This document shows, piece by piece, positions 24,561-36,200 of a stretch of 64,000 nt of DNA (within the stretch, counting starts at the first letter, position 1; each line of letters starts with the position of its first letter). The position numbers were made by a program, and so were the translations under genes. Source of the stretch: Progne subis subis (taxonomy: Eukaryota; Chordata; Aves; Passeriformes; Hirundinidae); the NCBI GenBank assembly GCA_022316685.1, contig JAKJHU010000046.1, positions 4,811,001-4,875,000 on the forward strand, read 5' to 3'. The notes below the pieces were generated by a model. It was not told the DNA's origin and made no database searches. It saw only the letters and a list, made by a program, of their open reading frames with translations.

Positions 24561-26637
24561 TATCCTGTTACAATCCCATCTTCACTAATGAAGTTGTTTG
24601 TGAGTATCTGGTTGTAAGAGTTTCTGTGGAGCTGGATTCATAGAGTGAACATGTTGAGAGGCTGTCCCTGCTTGCTTTAACTGTGCCACCAACAAGAGAG
24701 GCCCTCAGTCAAGTATAAATAGGAAGAGAAAATTGGTAAGCACATTTGCAGAGCCACGCAGTGCAGCTCAGGGAGTGGACTCATCAGTCTCGGACCTTCT
24801 ACTGAGGCCAGTAGAAGCACTTCATTTCACCTCTCCATGACTAAGATTCACCATTTGTAGAATGCCTCTGTAAAGCACTTTGGGCTTCTCTATGCAGAGG
24901 ACCACGGCGAACTCCACGGCACTGGAGCTACTTGTTAGCATTGATTTAGGCTTAGCAGAGTAGCTCCCAAGGTGAGAGATCTCCTTGAGGAAGAGAATGA
25001 CTTTGCTATTTTGGATGCAGTTGAGCCTCATTGAAAACATAACTGAACTATGCTCACCGAAGCTGCTAGAACAGCACCCAGGCTTTCTCAACCAACACAC
25101 TTACTGCTTCAGGATGACTCAAGTGGGTCAAAATCCCAGAGTTAAGTATAATGTATGACAAATGTAACTCCCACACAGTCATGAGGAACAGAGTCTTCCT
25201 CTTTACTCTGCGCAGTCACCACACTTTTTCATCTCATGTCTCATGGGGCTTGTATTAATACAGATAATTAAGGAAAACAACAGCAATAAAACACAAAATA
25301 TTGTAGAGATACGAAGTTCTAGACTGACTTTTCCTTGGGGACCGATCAAAATGACATAGGCCTCCATCTCCTAGCAAAGGAGAGAGTATGGGCCGTGGTA
25401 AAATGTTAGCCTGTGGTGTAGTGTGAAGGACCAACGTTTGCATCTAAGCACAGGTGTCTGCTGGGACCATCATCTTGCTGCAGGTGGTGTGGTGCACAGT
25501 GACAAGATAAATACCCTGCCCTCCATCTCTGTGGTACAGAGCTACTGCAGGAGTGTGGAAGTGAAACTGGTTCATCTGGCACGGTGTGGGCAGAATGCAA
25601 GCAGTAAGCTACCTGTGTAAGTGCTGGATGATGAAGGAAGAGGATCCCAAATGCAGTTTTAATGTTGGCTCATAATTCTAAACCAGGCTCATAATACGGT
25701 CTTTTAAAATTTATTTTAATGTAAGTATGTATTGGTAGTGCAGATCTGACTTATATTTTTAGTTACGTTTGCTTTTTAGTACTTTTATTAAAATTGTGGA
25801 ATGGCAATCACAGAGACCCTGTAGACAAAGACCCTATTTCCCAGAAATTAAGGTAGATTTGTGTTTTTCCTCAAGAGGTAATGATTTATTAAGGACACTT
25901 TTGAGCTCTTAAAAAACTATATACTTGGTAAGTAAAGTGAGATACATTCATCTTGGTGACAACGCCCATCTGGCCACCCACACTGTCATAATTTGTCCTG
26001 TCCTAGTCCCAGGAGTAGTCAGACAATGACCTGGACTCCAATAAGCACATGAATGACTTTGATGGAAACTGGAGAAGCCTGATCTCTCTTAGTGTAAATG
26101 TTGTCATGATGTAGGCTTGGCATAGCAGGGTGAGCTCACAGAAGGCTGTGGCAAAGAATTAGGGCTGAGTGACCCCCCCCGAACAATATGGATGAAAACA
26201 TGACTGTGAAGAAGATGAGGGGACTCATCTAATTGATAAGTAGATAAAGGTGCCAGAAGGATTCCTTGATATGTAGTGCAGGATGAACCCATTTTAATTT
26301 TGACGGACATGAGAGTGCCAGAAGCAGCATGCTCCTTCATTGTGCCATATCCACTTCAGTTTACAGGATCAGTAAAACAAGCAGGGTTGTTGTGAAAATC
26401 CCTATTGTACAGACCTGTACATTTGCCACAAGGAAGAGCTGAATGTTGCTGCCTCTTTGGGCCAGAACAGCTCTGTGAGGAATCTTTGGCTTTTCCACAC
26501 AGCTACTATTCCAGATGGGCCTCAGTCCCACCATAGGTGGGGAATGTATCAGTGATGTGCTGCTAGATTTAGCATCCATACTCAATTAAATGTGTGACCT
26601 GGCTCTTGGCTAGTGCTCTTCTGTTGCAGTTCTGCTG

Positions 26638-26735
26638 CTAGTAATAATTATAACTTGTTTTACAGTTAGGGTGACTGAGGAATAAGGGAGAGGATCTGAC
26701 TCAGTGGCTAAGCTGGGGCTGGAATCCAGCTTCAC
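26638..26735 (-). mobile_element. MIR-type SINE fragment, reverse orientation
   Basis: The plus strand shows the reversed MIR core in order: TTGTTTTACAGTTAGGGTGA, GACTGAGGAATAAGGGAGAG, a GCTAAGCTGGGGCTGGAATC block. This parallels the family's reversed sequence (TTTACAGATGAGGAAACTGAGG ... AGAGCCGGGATTCGAACCC, quoted here only in pieces from recall). The copy is diverged but collinear. Confidence 0.65.
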
Positions 26736-27019
26736 TGTGTGGTTCACTGGTTTGTTCTGCCAAAGCCCAGATGAGTTGTGTAGCACATGTATATGTCTCA
26801 TGGAAGAGAGCTTGTTCATGCAATTGCAGGGTGGTAATGTTCTTGTCCAGGAGCAGGGTGCTTTGCCATTAAAATTGGAAAAGAGTCAGTGACTGAGAGT
26901 GTTTCCATATTTCTAAACTCTAACTCCAAGAGTTAAAACTGGTAGTGTCTAATTTCTTGGGAGAGTTGACTGGTAAGAGGTGTAAATAACACAGTGCATT
27001 TATCTGGTCTCATCTCAGC

Positions 27020-27280
27020 ATGGACAAAGCAGCTGAACCCGTGTGGCAGCTGGAGGAATCACCTAACAGCGCAGGACAGCAAGAGCAGAACCCTGATGAT
27101 GGAGACACAGCAGAAGTGCTGGAGCAGCCTGCACACAGCAAGGATGAGCTAACCCAGAGCCATACCATACTGTGGGAGACTCTAGGCAAACAGTTTGTAG
27201 AATATGAACAAATAGCTCCATTTCTCATCCCAGAGGATCAACAGAGAAGACTGCTGGAATTTCTTCCCCTCTTCTTAAAG
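27020..27280 (+). CDS. WDFY4: WDFY4 coding exon 1
   Basis: Residues 1-87. The exon follows a pyrimidine-rich acceptor ending CTCAG at 27018 and includes one UTR base before the ATG. The donor is AAG before GTTTGT, phase 0. The first 45 residues are acidic, Q/E-rich and poorly conserved; similarity to human begins at LWETLGKQFVEY and is strong at LLEFLPLFLK. Confidence 0.92.
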
Positions 27281-30200
27281 GTTTGTTCTCTTTATTGCCT
27301 TTGGTACTGATGCCAATTTAAGTATCTTTTACCCTATCCATTCTGTGGTCACCTAAGCAGCCAGTGTAGTCAATTGAAGCAGGATCCCTTTAGGTGATAA
27401 ATTCTTTTACTCCATTGGGAGCCTGGAGAAGCAGTTTCTTGTCCTTCTTTCATCTAACTTACCTGTTAGGTTTGCATAAAGAAAAGTACATGCAGGAGTG
27501 CTGCTTCACTTTCCTGAGTGGCTAAATTCTATTCTTGAACTCAGTGAGTGAGACAGGCATCTAACACAGTGAGTACCCCATGAAGAGGTCACTTCATGTC
27601 TGCCTCATCTATTTTATTACTTAGTGGGGGCTGAGCACAGTTTCAGTCTGGGAAAATGTGGTTGTGGCATGCAGCCAGTTAGGGGAAATGAAGGTGCACA
27701 GCCTTAAGATGGAATTCTGGAGTTAATGGCAATGCTGATGTCTAATTTTAGTGCTTGAGAGAGGAGTTGGGTGAGAGATGAGGAAACCATAGAGTGAGAA
27801 GAGGAAGGGCATATCATGGGCGAGGTTCACAGCTGAGAACTAGAATATTTTAGTTAGCAGGCTGCCCTACAGCCACCATCAGCAAAAAATTTCTGAGATG
27901 AACATATTGAAAGGTGAAACTAGAAGACCTCTGTAATGAATGGGAGCCTTATGGGTTGGTTTTCTTCGCTAGAGTCTTTGGAATATACAGGAAAATTCTT
28001 GAGTGGATCATACAGAAACAGAATGGTAGAGCATATGCTGAGTGAAGCAAAAAAACTGGCTTATTTTTAAATGTACTGTGGCTATGTACAAGTACAGAAT
28101 TGTTTTTCTCTTGGATTACTTTGGGTATTTATGGGTATTGACTCTGCATTTTTACACTCTCACAGTGTCTTTCAGAAAGAGAATAAAAACATCTCTTTGG
28201 TGAAACTATATTTTAATGATGGCATAGTTCAGGTGTCTGTACTTGTGAGCTCTCAGTGTTCTTGAGTGACAGAACCTAAATCTGTCTGTTCCTTACCTAG
28301 CTGAGTTGGATTTCTGAAACAGAAGTCAGTGGGTAGGTGAGGAAAATAGAAGTTAATGCATGGTCACTGTTTACATGGAAGCACAGTGAGGCATAAAAGG
28401 GGATACTGTACATTTTGAACTGAGTGTGTAGGAAACTCACTGTGCTGAAGGCTGTGACATCTTTGGTGTCCATGACAATAAAGCAGAAATAACGTCCAGA
28501 TAGTCATAAGCATTTCACTTAAGTGGCTGGAGAATGAACCTCTGATGTTTGTAAGTCCTGGTGCACAGTGAAATCATTGTAGATACCGGTGTCAATGAAC
28601 AGCACTGAAACTGGTGCAAAAAATTGAGTTCTGGGTAGGATCTGGAAGTGCCCGTGGTGAAGAGTTTGTGGTGTTTGAGAACAAGCTTGCCCTGGTCCAA
28701 GGCAGTGCAGACAAGATGTGTGGAAGGGTCTGAAAAGACAGTGAGTGTATAGTGTGGAGCCCCAGAAGTGGCTTTCTCATTAAATCTAAATGGTCCTAAC
28801 AGGTATTTTATGTTTATTGAACAAAGCTTTTATTTTTCACCACTTCCTCTGAACTTCTGGATTTGTTTGTGTAGAAGAGTGTCCCTCCCAAACCAAAAGC
28901 TGTATTTGAACAGAATTGTTGCTCTCTGTATGAGCCTGTCCCTGGAAACAAATCTCTTTGCAAATGGCACTACATGGGCTGTGGTGATCTTTGCTGTCTG
29001 TCTTGGTAACTCACCACTGCCTTACCAGGTCACCAAATTACTGCCTCTGCAAAGGGCAGAATTCTCAGCCTCCAAAGAATGCACGTCAAAGTCAGATTGG
29101 GGCTGATAATCTGACAGTTTTCTGTAGAGGAGCATGTCCTTTTTCTGTGGATCTACTTTTAAAATGACATGCTGAAAATTTCACTGTTGGGTTGTTTTTT
29201 TCTGAGACATCACTACAAGAAGTCACAACTTTTTATTTGGAGTGACTGCAAAGCAGGTTTTTTTGTTGTTGCTTTTTCTCCTAGAACTGTTTTCAGATCT
29301 CTTGTCTTCTTTCCTGACATGGTTTAACCTCAGCCAGCAACCAAGTAACACACAGGGACTCACTTACCCTCCATCAGTGAAACTGGGGAGAAAATCAGAA
29401 GTGTGAAAGAGAGCACCATCACTCTGAACGTCTCCCACTTCTTTCCTCTTTCTTCCCCCCACTTTATGTCCTGGGCATGATGCCCTCTGGTCTGGAACGT
29501 CCCTTTGGTCCCTGGGCTGACCTGTCCTGGCTGTGTCTCCCCCCAGCCTCCTCGCCAGCCTGGCAGCACGAGGGGGCCTTGGCTGTGTGTGAGCCCTGCT
29601 CAGCAATGGCAACAACATCTGTGTTATCAGCCCTGTGCTCAGCACAAATCCAAAACACAGCCCCATACCAGCCACTGTGAAGAAAATTAACTCTATCCCA
29701 AACCAGCACACTTCCTCTTGAAGGTCCATGGAAAACATACATCCTTAGTGCTTCTAGGGTATTAATTCATCCCAACGAACAGCTCTTGCTATGGAAGATA
29801 GTCTCTCTAAACTGCTTCCTCCTGTTTTTGTAAGCAATGTATTGCAGGCTTTATGTGAATTTCTTCTATTGAGGTTTTTCTGCCTCAAATTTACAATTAA
29901 ATTGAAATTCTAAGATCTCAAAGTTCCCGAGTTCTATTAGAGCTTTAGTTTTGAATACCATGTAGTGAGCATGAAATAAACAAGTTGTGGTAAGATGAGA
30001 TTATATACAACATCTTTAGATTTACTGATCCTTAACTAAGCATGAAAAGTAAGAATGGTTTTTATGCGGTCATAATTGTTTGGAGTGAATTTTTAAAGAA
30101 CTGAGAAATTTGTTAGTGAACAAGGATGATAAAAGTTATAAAATCCAGAAGTCTTAGGAATTAAAAATTGGACAGCAAAGTAGTAAATTCTCATGTCACA

Positions 30201-33200
30201 ATAAATAAGCAAATAAATTTCAGTACCAGTACTTTAGGGTCAAAGGACAGTTGTTCTCAGCAGGTAAGATGAGTATTACTGAGGGACTGGCAATGTTGTA
30301 CATATGCATATCCATCATGAGTTTCCTTTCTGTAGGATGAACTTCACAAGCCCTAGGGTTGTAGAAACTGATTTCCCAAATTTCAGTAATGCTTGCAAAA
30401 AGGGGCTTTTAAATTCTCAAAGGAAACTTTGCTACTGAATATATTCATAATGGAGGAGTAAATTTTTCATCAGCTTAACACTTGATTTTGTGCACTAGGT
30501 GTGAGATTCTTCCTCTCCACTCTTCTTAGATATGCTAGTGGAGCTTTGCACTGCATTTAGGTCCAGAAGTGTGATTTGAGCATTTTGGCTTTGCATCATT
30601 AATTTAAGAGTACATTGTGGAGGATCCTGCCCTTTAGCTTTCAGTCATCATGTACTTCCCCGCATGACTTTTTCTTCCTTCGTGTACCAGCCTTCTGCTG
30701 GCTTGGGGAAATGCATCTCAGTTTGAGTTCTACGTGCTGTGAAGTTCTTACAGACACTACCTCATTTCCCCCTGTTTAACAATGGACTCTGTGTGAGTCT
30801 TCTCCCTCCTTGGAAGATTTTTCTGTTCCTTTTATTTTCCAGTTCTGATCATGCAGATGCCAGTGCATCTCTGCCTCTTTTGTTTTAGAGTGCTTTAGCT
30901 CTTACTCGGTTGGCTGGAGAGAGGGGTCACCAAGCAGGAGACACCTGGGGTGTGGGGACTCCTTACTCACTGATACTCCTTGGCATAGAAGGAAAAGGTG
31001 TGGGAGGGAAATGTCAGCCATCTGCTCGTGATTCAGGCCTGGGCTGGGAGTCATTTTAATGTGCCTTCTGTATCTTCCCTCTTGGTGCCTCAGAAAAATA
31101 TCAGAAAGTTCTATTACATGGCTGGCTTTTGAGCTAGCATCTCTCCATGAACCATGGAATAGGAAGGGCAGATGGTAGCAGCAGACACGGGGAACTTGTG
31201 GCAGAATCTTAAATATGTAGAGACAGGTTTAAGAGGAAGAAAGAAAATCAGATTACTTTGATACCATATTATTTGAGTTTCCCCTAAATGCAGATGTCCT
31301 ACAATGAAATCAGGTTGATACGCTTCCAGATATAGATCTTCTATAGCCTCAGACATGAATATGAAATTAATTAGGTCTGTTCCTACAGGACAGTGCATTC
31401 TAAAGACTGATGCCCAACCCTCAGGAAATCCACTGACAAAGTCAAATCAGAACATTAGTGGCCTGCTTTGTAGGGAGATAGACTAGTAGCATTGCTATGA
31501 ACATTAGATTACTGCTCTCTGCTGTGTATGGTCTGAGCTTCTAAAACTTACCCTGCTCATTCTGTTAGCAGGAAAGTGTGTATAGCAGGGCCTTTCTGAA
31601 TTGTTAAGAGGATGTTCCTCTTTGAGGGAGAGAGGCAGAAATCTCTCACTGCTTTCTTCTGAAAAAAGGCATAGCTTAATGACAAACATTGTGTATTTTT
31701 AAGTGACTTGTAAGTTTCTTGTCAAGTTTACTCAGCTTGCTTCTGTTCTTTACAGGTCTTCCCTCCCTTCTGCATCAGAGGTGGAGGAATTGGTTGACCT
31801 TGCCTCTGCTACTGAGTGTCTCTGAAAGTAACTTAGGTCAAAATCTGAAAAAATAGCTTGCTTTTAATATTATTGACTGATTGACGAAAATTAATAATAG
31901 GCACACTGTGCAATTGCATTTCACTCTTGTAGCACAGAAAGATTTGGGTGCATTTTGTTTATTAACTGCAGTGAAATTAAGTAAAAAGTAGGTGTTTGCC
32001 TGATTACTGAGAGATGGCTGACACTTTGTCCACAAGCTGCCATCTGTGATCAAAGAAAAGAAATTGAAAGCAATTTCAGGGAAGGAAATAATATTTGTGG
32101 AGGATCTTCATTTATGAAGAGTTGCACTGATTTCTTGGTAGAAAGTATTATGGGATATCAGATCCATTTTTTTTTTTTTTAAGAAGACAGATGCCATTTT
32201 TCTTCCTTTAATCATTGGGGTTTACAGCATTATTTTTCAGAACTTCTAAAAGAAGCAGACCATTTTAAGAAAAATTTTCAATGTTGCTGAGGACAGAGGT
32301 ATCTCAGACTGGTCTTTAGAGGTGAATGCTGAACTGTTGCTAAGACATATATATGTGTATCATCAGATGTTTTATGTAAAAGAATTGGCACCTGATTCAT
32401 GGAGGCTGGTTGGGTGCAACAGTATTAATCTGCTGGAATATTTTCTTTATTGATCTTAATTTTTTTCCCCCAAAGGCAGAGCTAAGAAACATTTAAGAAG
32501 GGTTTGTTTGTCAGACTCAGGGAATCAACAAGTCTTACTGTTATTTATGTAGTAAGTTTTGTACTTAATTGCTTGAACAAGTGAGTTATAAATATATTTA
32601 TAAATTGTTTATAAACTTGTCTATAAATTTGTGTTTCTTCAGGATGTTTGTCACATTTTGAAAGGGGCTAACATAATTTTTTTATGCAAATAAATTGTGA
32701 CATGGGGTACGACCAATTATTCACATTGTTTGGATTGTATTCAGCATAGAAAATACTGTAAAAACTCACTAGTATGTGCATTACATGATGCAAAATGTAG
32801 TTCCAATCTGACTTCTGCATCTGTAGTGTCATACTCCTGTCTGTTTGGGAGATACTGCTTAATGGACTATGCTGAAAAGGGAGGGAATTTTATGGAGGAA
32901 TGTTAGCTTTATGCTCCTTTATTTATATTTATTAGTTTTTGTCAATCTACCAAAGACATGATGTATCAGAGACTTAACAGTTACACTTGGATTTCAGGCC
33001 TGGGAGCAATCTGCTGGAGTAATCGTATTACCCAATGTTCAGCTGTTAGCCAGTGAGGTTTCCAAGCTTCTGACTAAAGAAATTAAGAGGAACCTCAATG
33101 GCAAACCTGCAGGTAATGATCCCGTACCATATCCGTTGGGTTCAGTTACTCTTGAAACGTGTGTCTTTCGGTTGTATCCTGTGCTGGAAATAAAGGGGGG

Positions 33201-36200
33201 ACAGAAAATGCTGTGTAGCAAGCCAGACACCTTAGTGGGTGTGAGGTAGCTCTGACTTGAGGTTATTGCACTGAAGATTTGGCTTTCTATGCCATGTTGA
33301 TCTCCAGTTTGGAATTTTTGTAGCTGGAAGTGTGTAGTGTATAATGCATGTAAGAGTTAAAGAGTAGGTTATACACTATTCTGAGGAGTTTTCTTAAATG
33401 AGAAAAACATTACTAACCACATATGGCTTTCCTGGTGGCTGTTGTACATTCTTTGTGCTGTCAGCTGCCAGACTTCATGAACTGAACTTATATTCTCGGT
33501 GAAATTTGTCAATTTGAAACATGTAGTTTATGTGAACTGAGCTTGATGCTGAATCAAATCATTTTATGTTTTTCTGTTTACTTTAGTGGACTCCTGCTAC
33601 TATAATTTTGTTAAATTTGTCAGATCTGTTAAGAAGGCATAAATTCACCATTTTCATCCTTCATTAAGGAATTAAAGTTTAATGTTTCTGTGATAACAGA
33701 GGAAGCACGTCTGGCTTTGGAGCAATTGCTGCAACAGAAAGGGGAAGCAGGAGATGGCTATTTGCTCCTGAAATCGGTGTATCTGCTCTCACAGACTGAC
33801 TTGGTAAGAGAAAGTACCGCAAAGCAGGTTCTCCTTTTTATTTCAGAGGAACTGTGTAGGCACCCCAACAGTGGAACACCCAGGTCTCAGAATTTGTATT
33901 ATCCCTAATATTTTGAACTTCAGTATGCCCAAGGTACACAGTTAAAGGACACACCACCAGGTTTGTAGGCCAGGCTTTTCTAAAAGAGAGAAGTAAGCAT
34001 TTTCTACTTTCAGATACCCTTTTAGTTTTGATTATCAGACAGCTGGTTCTCCTAGTGTTTCTCTGCCTTCTTCCCACAGTGTGTATCTTTTTATGTATTC
34101 TGTATCAGTCTAGCTTACATATCAAGAAGATGAATAGTAAGAATCTGTCTGGTAAGAGAGTGGTTGACTTTTCATTCCTGATAGCCTCTCACTTTGAAGT
34201 TTCACAAACTCTACTTGTACAGCCAATCCCAAACACAGACTGGTATCAGGAGTGCAGCTGATGGGCATCTGTGGTGTGTTTATCTGTGACATTTAGTTAA
34301 AGAGTTTGTCTTAGTCTTTCTTGTTCAAAGAGACACAAAAAATAAAATCTTACTGTCAGATTATAGTGGATATGTTCTGTGTCATAAGGAGCTCTATAAA
34401 ATTATATATATAGCTAGTCAAAACAGGAAGTTTATGATGAGACTTGTGTTTTTCACAGATTTAAGACATTGCCATTTTTTGTAGCACACATACTCACAAA
34501 ACTTCGTATCGCAAACCTCATTCTTCTGTTAGTTTGGTGCTGATTTTTGTTATGATTACTGCGTGCAAAGCACACATGCTGGGACTTCCCTGGAAGTTCT
34601 TTGCAGCCATAGTGAAGATGGGAAGAAACTAAGTGTTGAAATACACTGTGAAGAAATTATCACTTGCATTTATAAAGCCTGTAACTAGAAGTGTGTGCAG
34701 TTATTCAATATGTTAAAAAGGAAGGCGTTATAGATAAACCTTTGCTATGCTGAACCAAGGAGGGAAAGGAGAATTCATGCTTTCAGCATACCAGGCCTCT
34801 CTGGCTGCAGAATGTCCTGGAAAGTAATGGTAGAGGGGTCACTGTCTGTCCCTGGCCTTACTGCTGGTTCAGCTGCTAGTTGGTTTGCAGGCTGTGTGCT
34901 TCACTGACTGCAGGTCTCCATATGAGGACAGAGTATTTCTGCCAAAGTTGTAGTTCAGATGGAGCAAGAAGTCCTGGGAACAGCTACAGGAACACATATT
35001 TAATGTATTTAATTCAGCCAAGTGGATTTTACAGCTATGAGATGTGACTGCCAGTCTTGTGTGCCCTACAGCACTTATGAGAGTAAAATGCTCAAGTAAG
35101 TCTTTCATCTGCCATGATTATTCTCAGTGTGTAGAAACACAAGGAAGCTCTGGTCAGCTTCTGAAGGGACTGATTTTATTTTTCCTACTTAGAGGACTCT
35201 GTGGAACATTATTGGATCTGGACTTCCAGCTGCTCTGATGCAGTGCCTGTACCTTTTCTTTACTGTCCCTCTGAAGAAAACCAGTGAAGGCAGGGAAACA
35301 AGTGAGGATGATGTCCAGACTCAGGAAATGCTTGTTAAGGTGAGATGTGCATTTGGGGGTTCATTTGCCCTGGGTACTCAGATGTGCACTTAGGCTCTTA
35401 GCTGTTCATTTGATTTAAACTGCCAAAAAAATGGTAAGCTTGGACTGAAAAATATTGAATACGCGTCAGGAGCCATATAAAACATATAAACTATCTCTTA
35501 GTTTTTTACTAAACGAAACACCATGACATTAAGTGGAAAAAATCCATTAAGAATATCCTAGTGGTAGTTTTACTTGTTCATTCCACTGCATCCTTTCTCC
35601 TGGCATTAATATCAAATTATAATCTCTTTCCCAATGGATTTTTCTTCAACTCGTAGTTATCTCTAGAGGTGTTTGTTGTAGCTGATGTTTGTTTGCTTTT
35701 CAGATAATGCTTAAATTGTACAAAGAGGAACAGGGTGTAGAGGAACTTCTGACAGCTGATAAGCTTCAGTCATTAATTATAGCAACTTCTTCTCTGTGGG
35801 ACCAGTGCAGCCACTCGTGGAAAGAACCTACAGGCCGTGTGTTGAGAGCAATTTCAAAGACTCAGACCAAAACCAGCATTGTGTACCTACAAGGTTTGGT
35901 TTAATAATTTGGCTTCTCCTTTCCTCATATCTCCCCTAAGAATGAATTACCAAAAAGAATCTCTCCAGGATAGATTTCATCACCTGTAATCTCCTTTACA
36001 TCATCCAGTAGTCAATTGCGAAGCATGGGCTCTCGACTTAGTAGAGAGGAGCTTTATTTAGCATGGATAGCCACCTAGAAAGGGTTTTTAACATAAAAAT
36101 AAACTAATTACAGGCAAGTGCCAATCCCAATTAATCACACTGATGTAGGCAAGATGAAGATGTGTTATGTTTTTTCTTAAATTGTGTGACTCAGTCTGTG

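Larger units (their letters stand above)
22340..27018. other. Sequence upstream of the first WDFY4 coding exon
   Basis: This is intergenic DNA or, more likely in part, the 5' UTR intron of WDFY4, because the first coding exon begins at an acceptor. It contains an A-rich tract near 22358, a diverged direct duplication and a MIR fragment, listed separately. Open segments at 24822-25100 and 26361-26585 on the minus strand show no recognisable family. Confidence 0.5.

Noticed and set aside
24822..26585. Several minus-strand ORFs with hydrophobic stretches, considered as an olfactory-receptor-like pseudogene
   Set aside because: None of the receptor hallmarks (MAYDRYVAIC, PMYFF, KAFSTC) is visible in any frame; hydrophobic runs alone are not enough.
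29364..29738. 124-residue minus-strand ORF
   Set aside because: Lies almost wholly inside the ERVL-type LTR; LTRs of this kind are non-coding.
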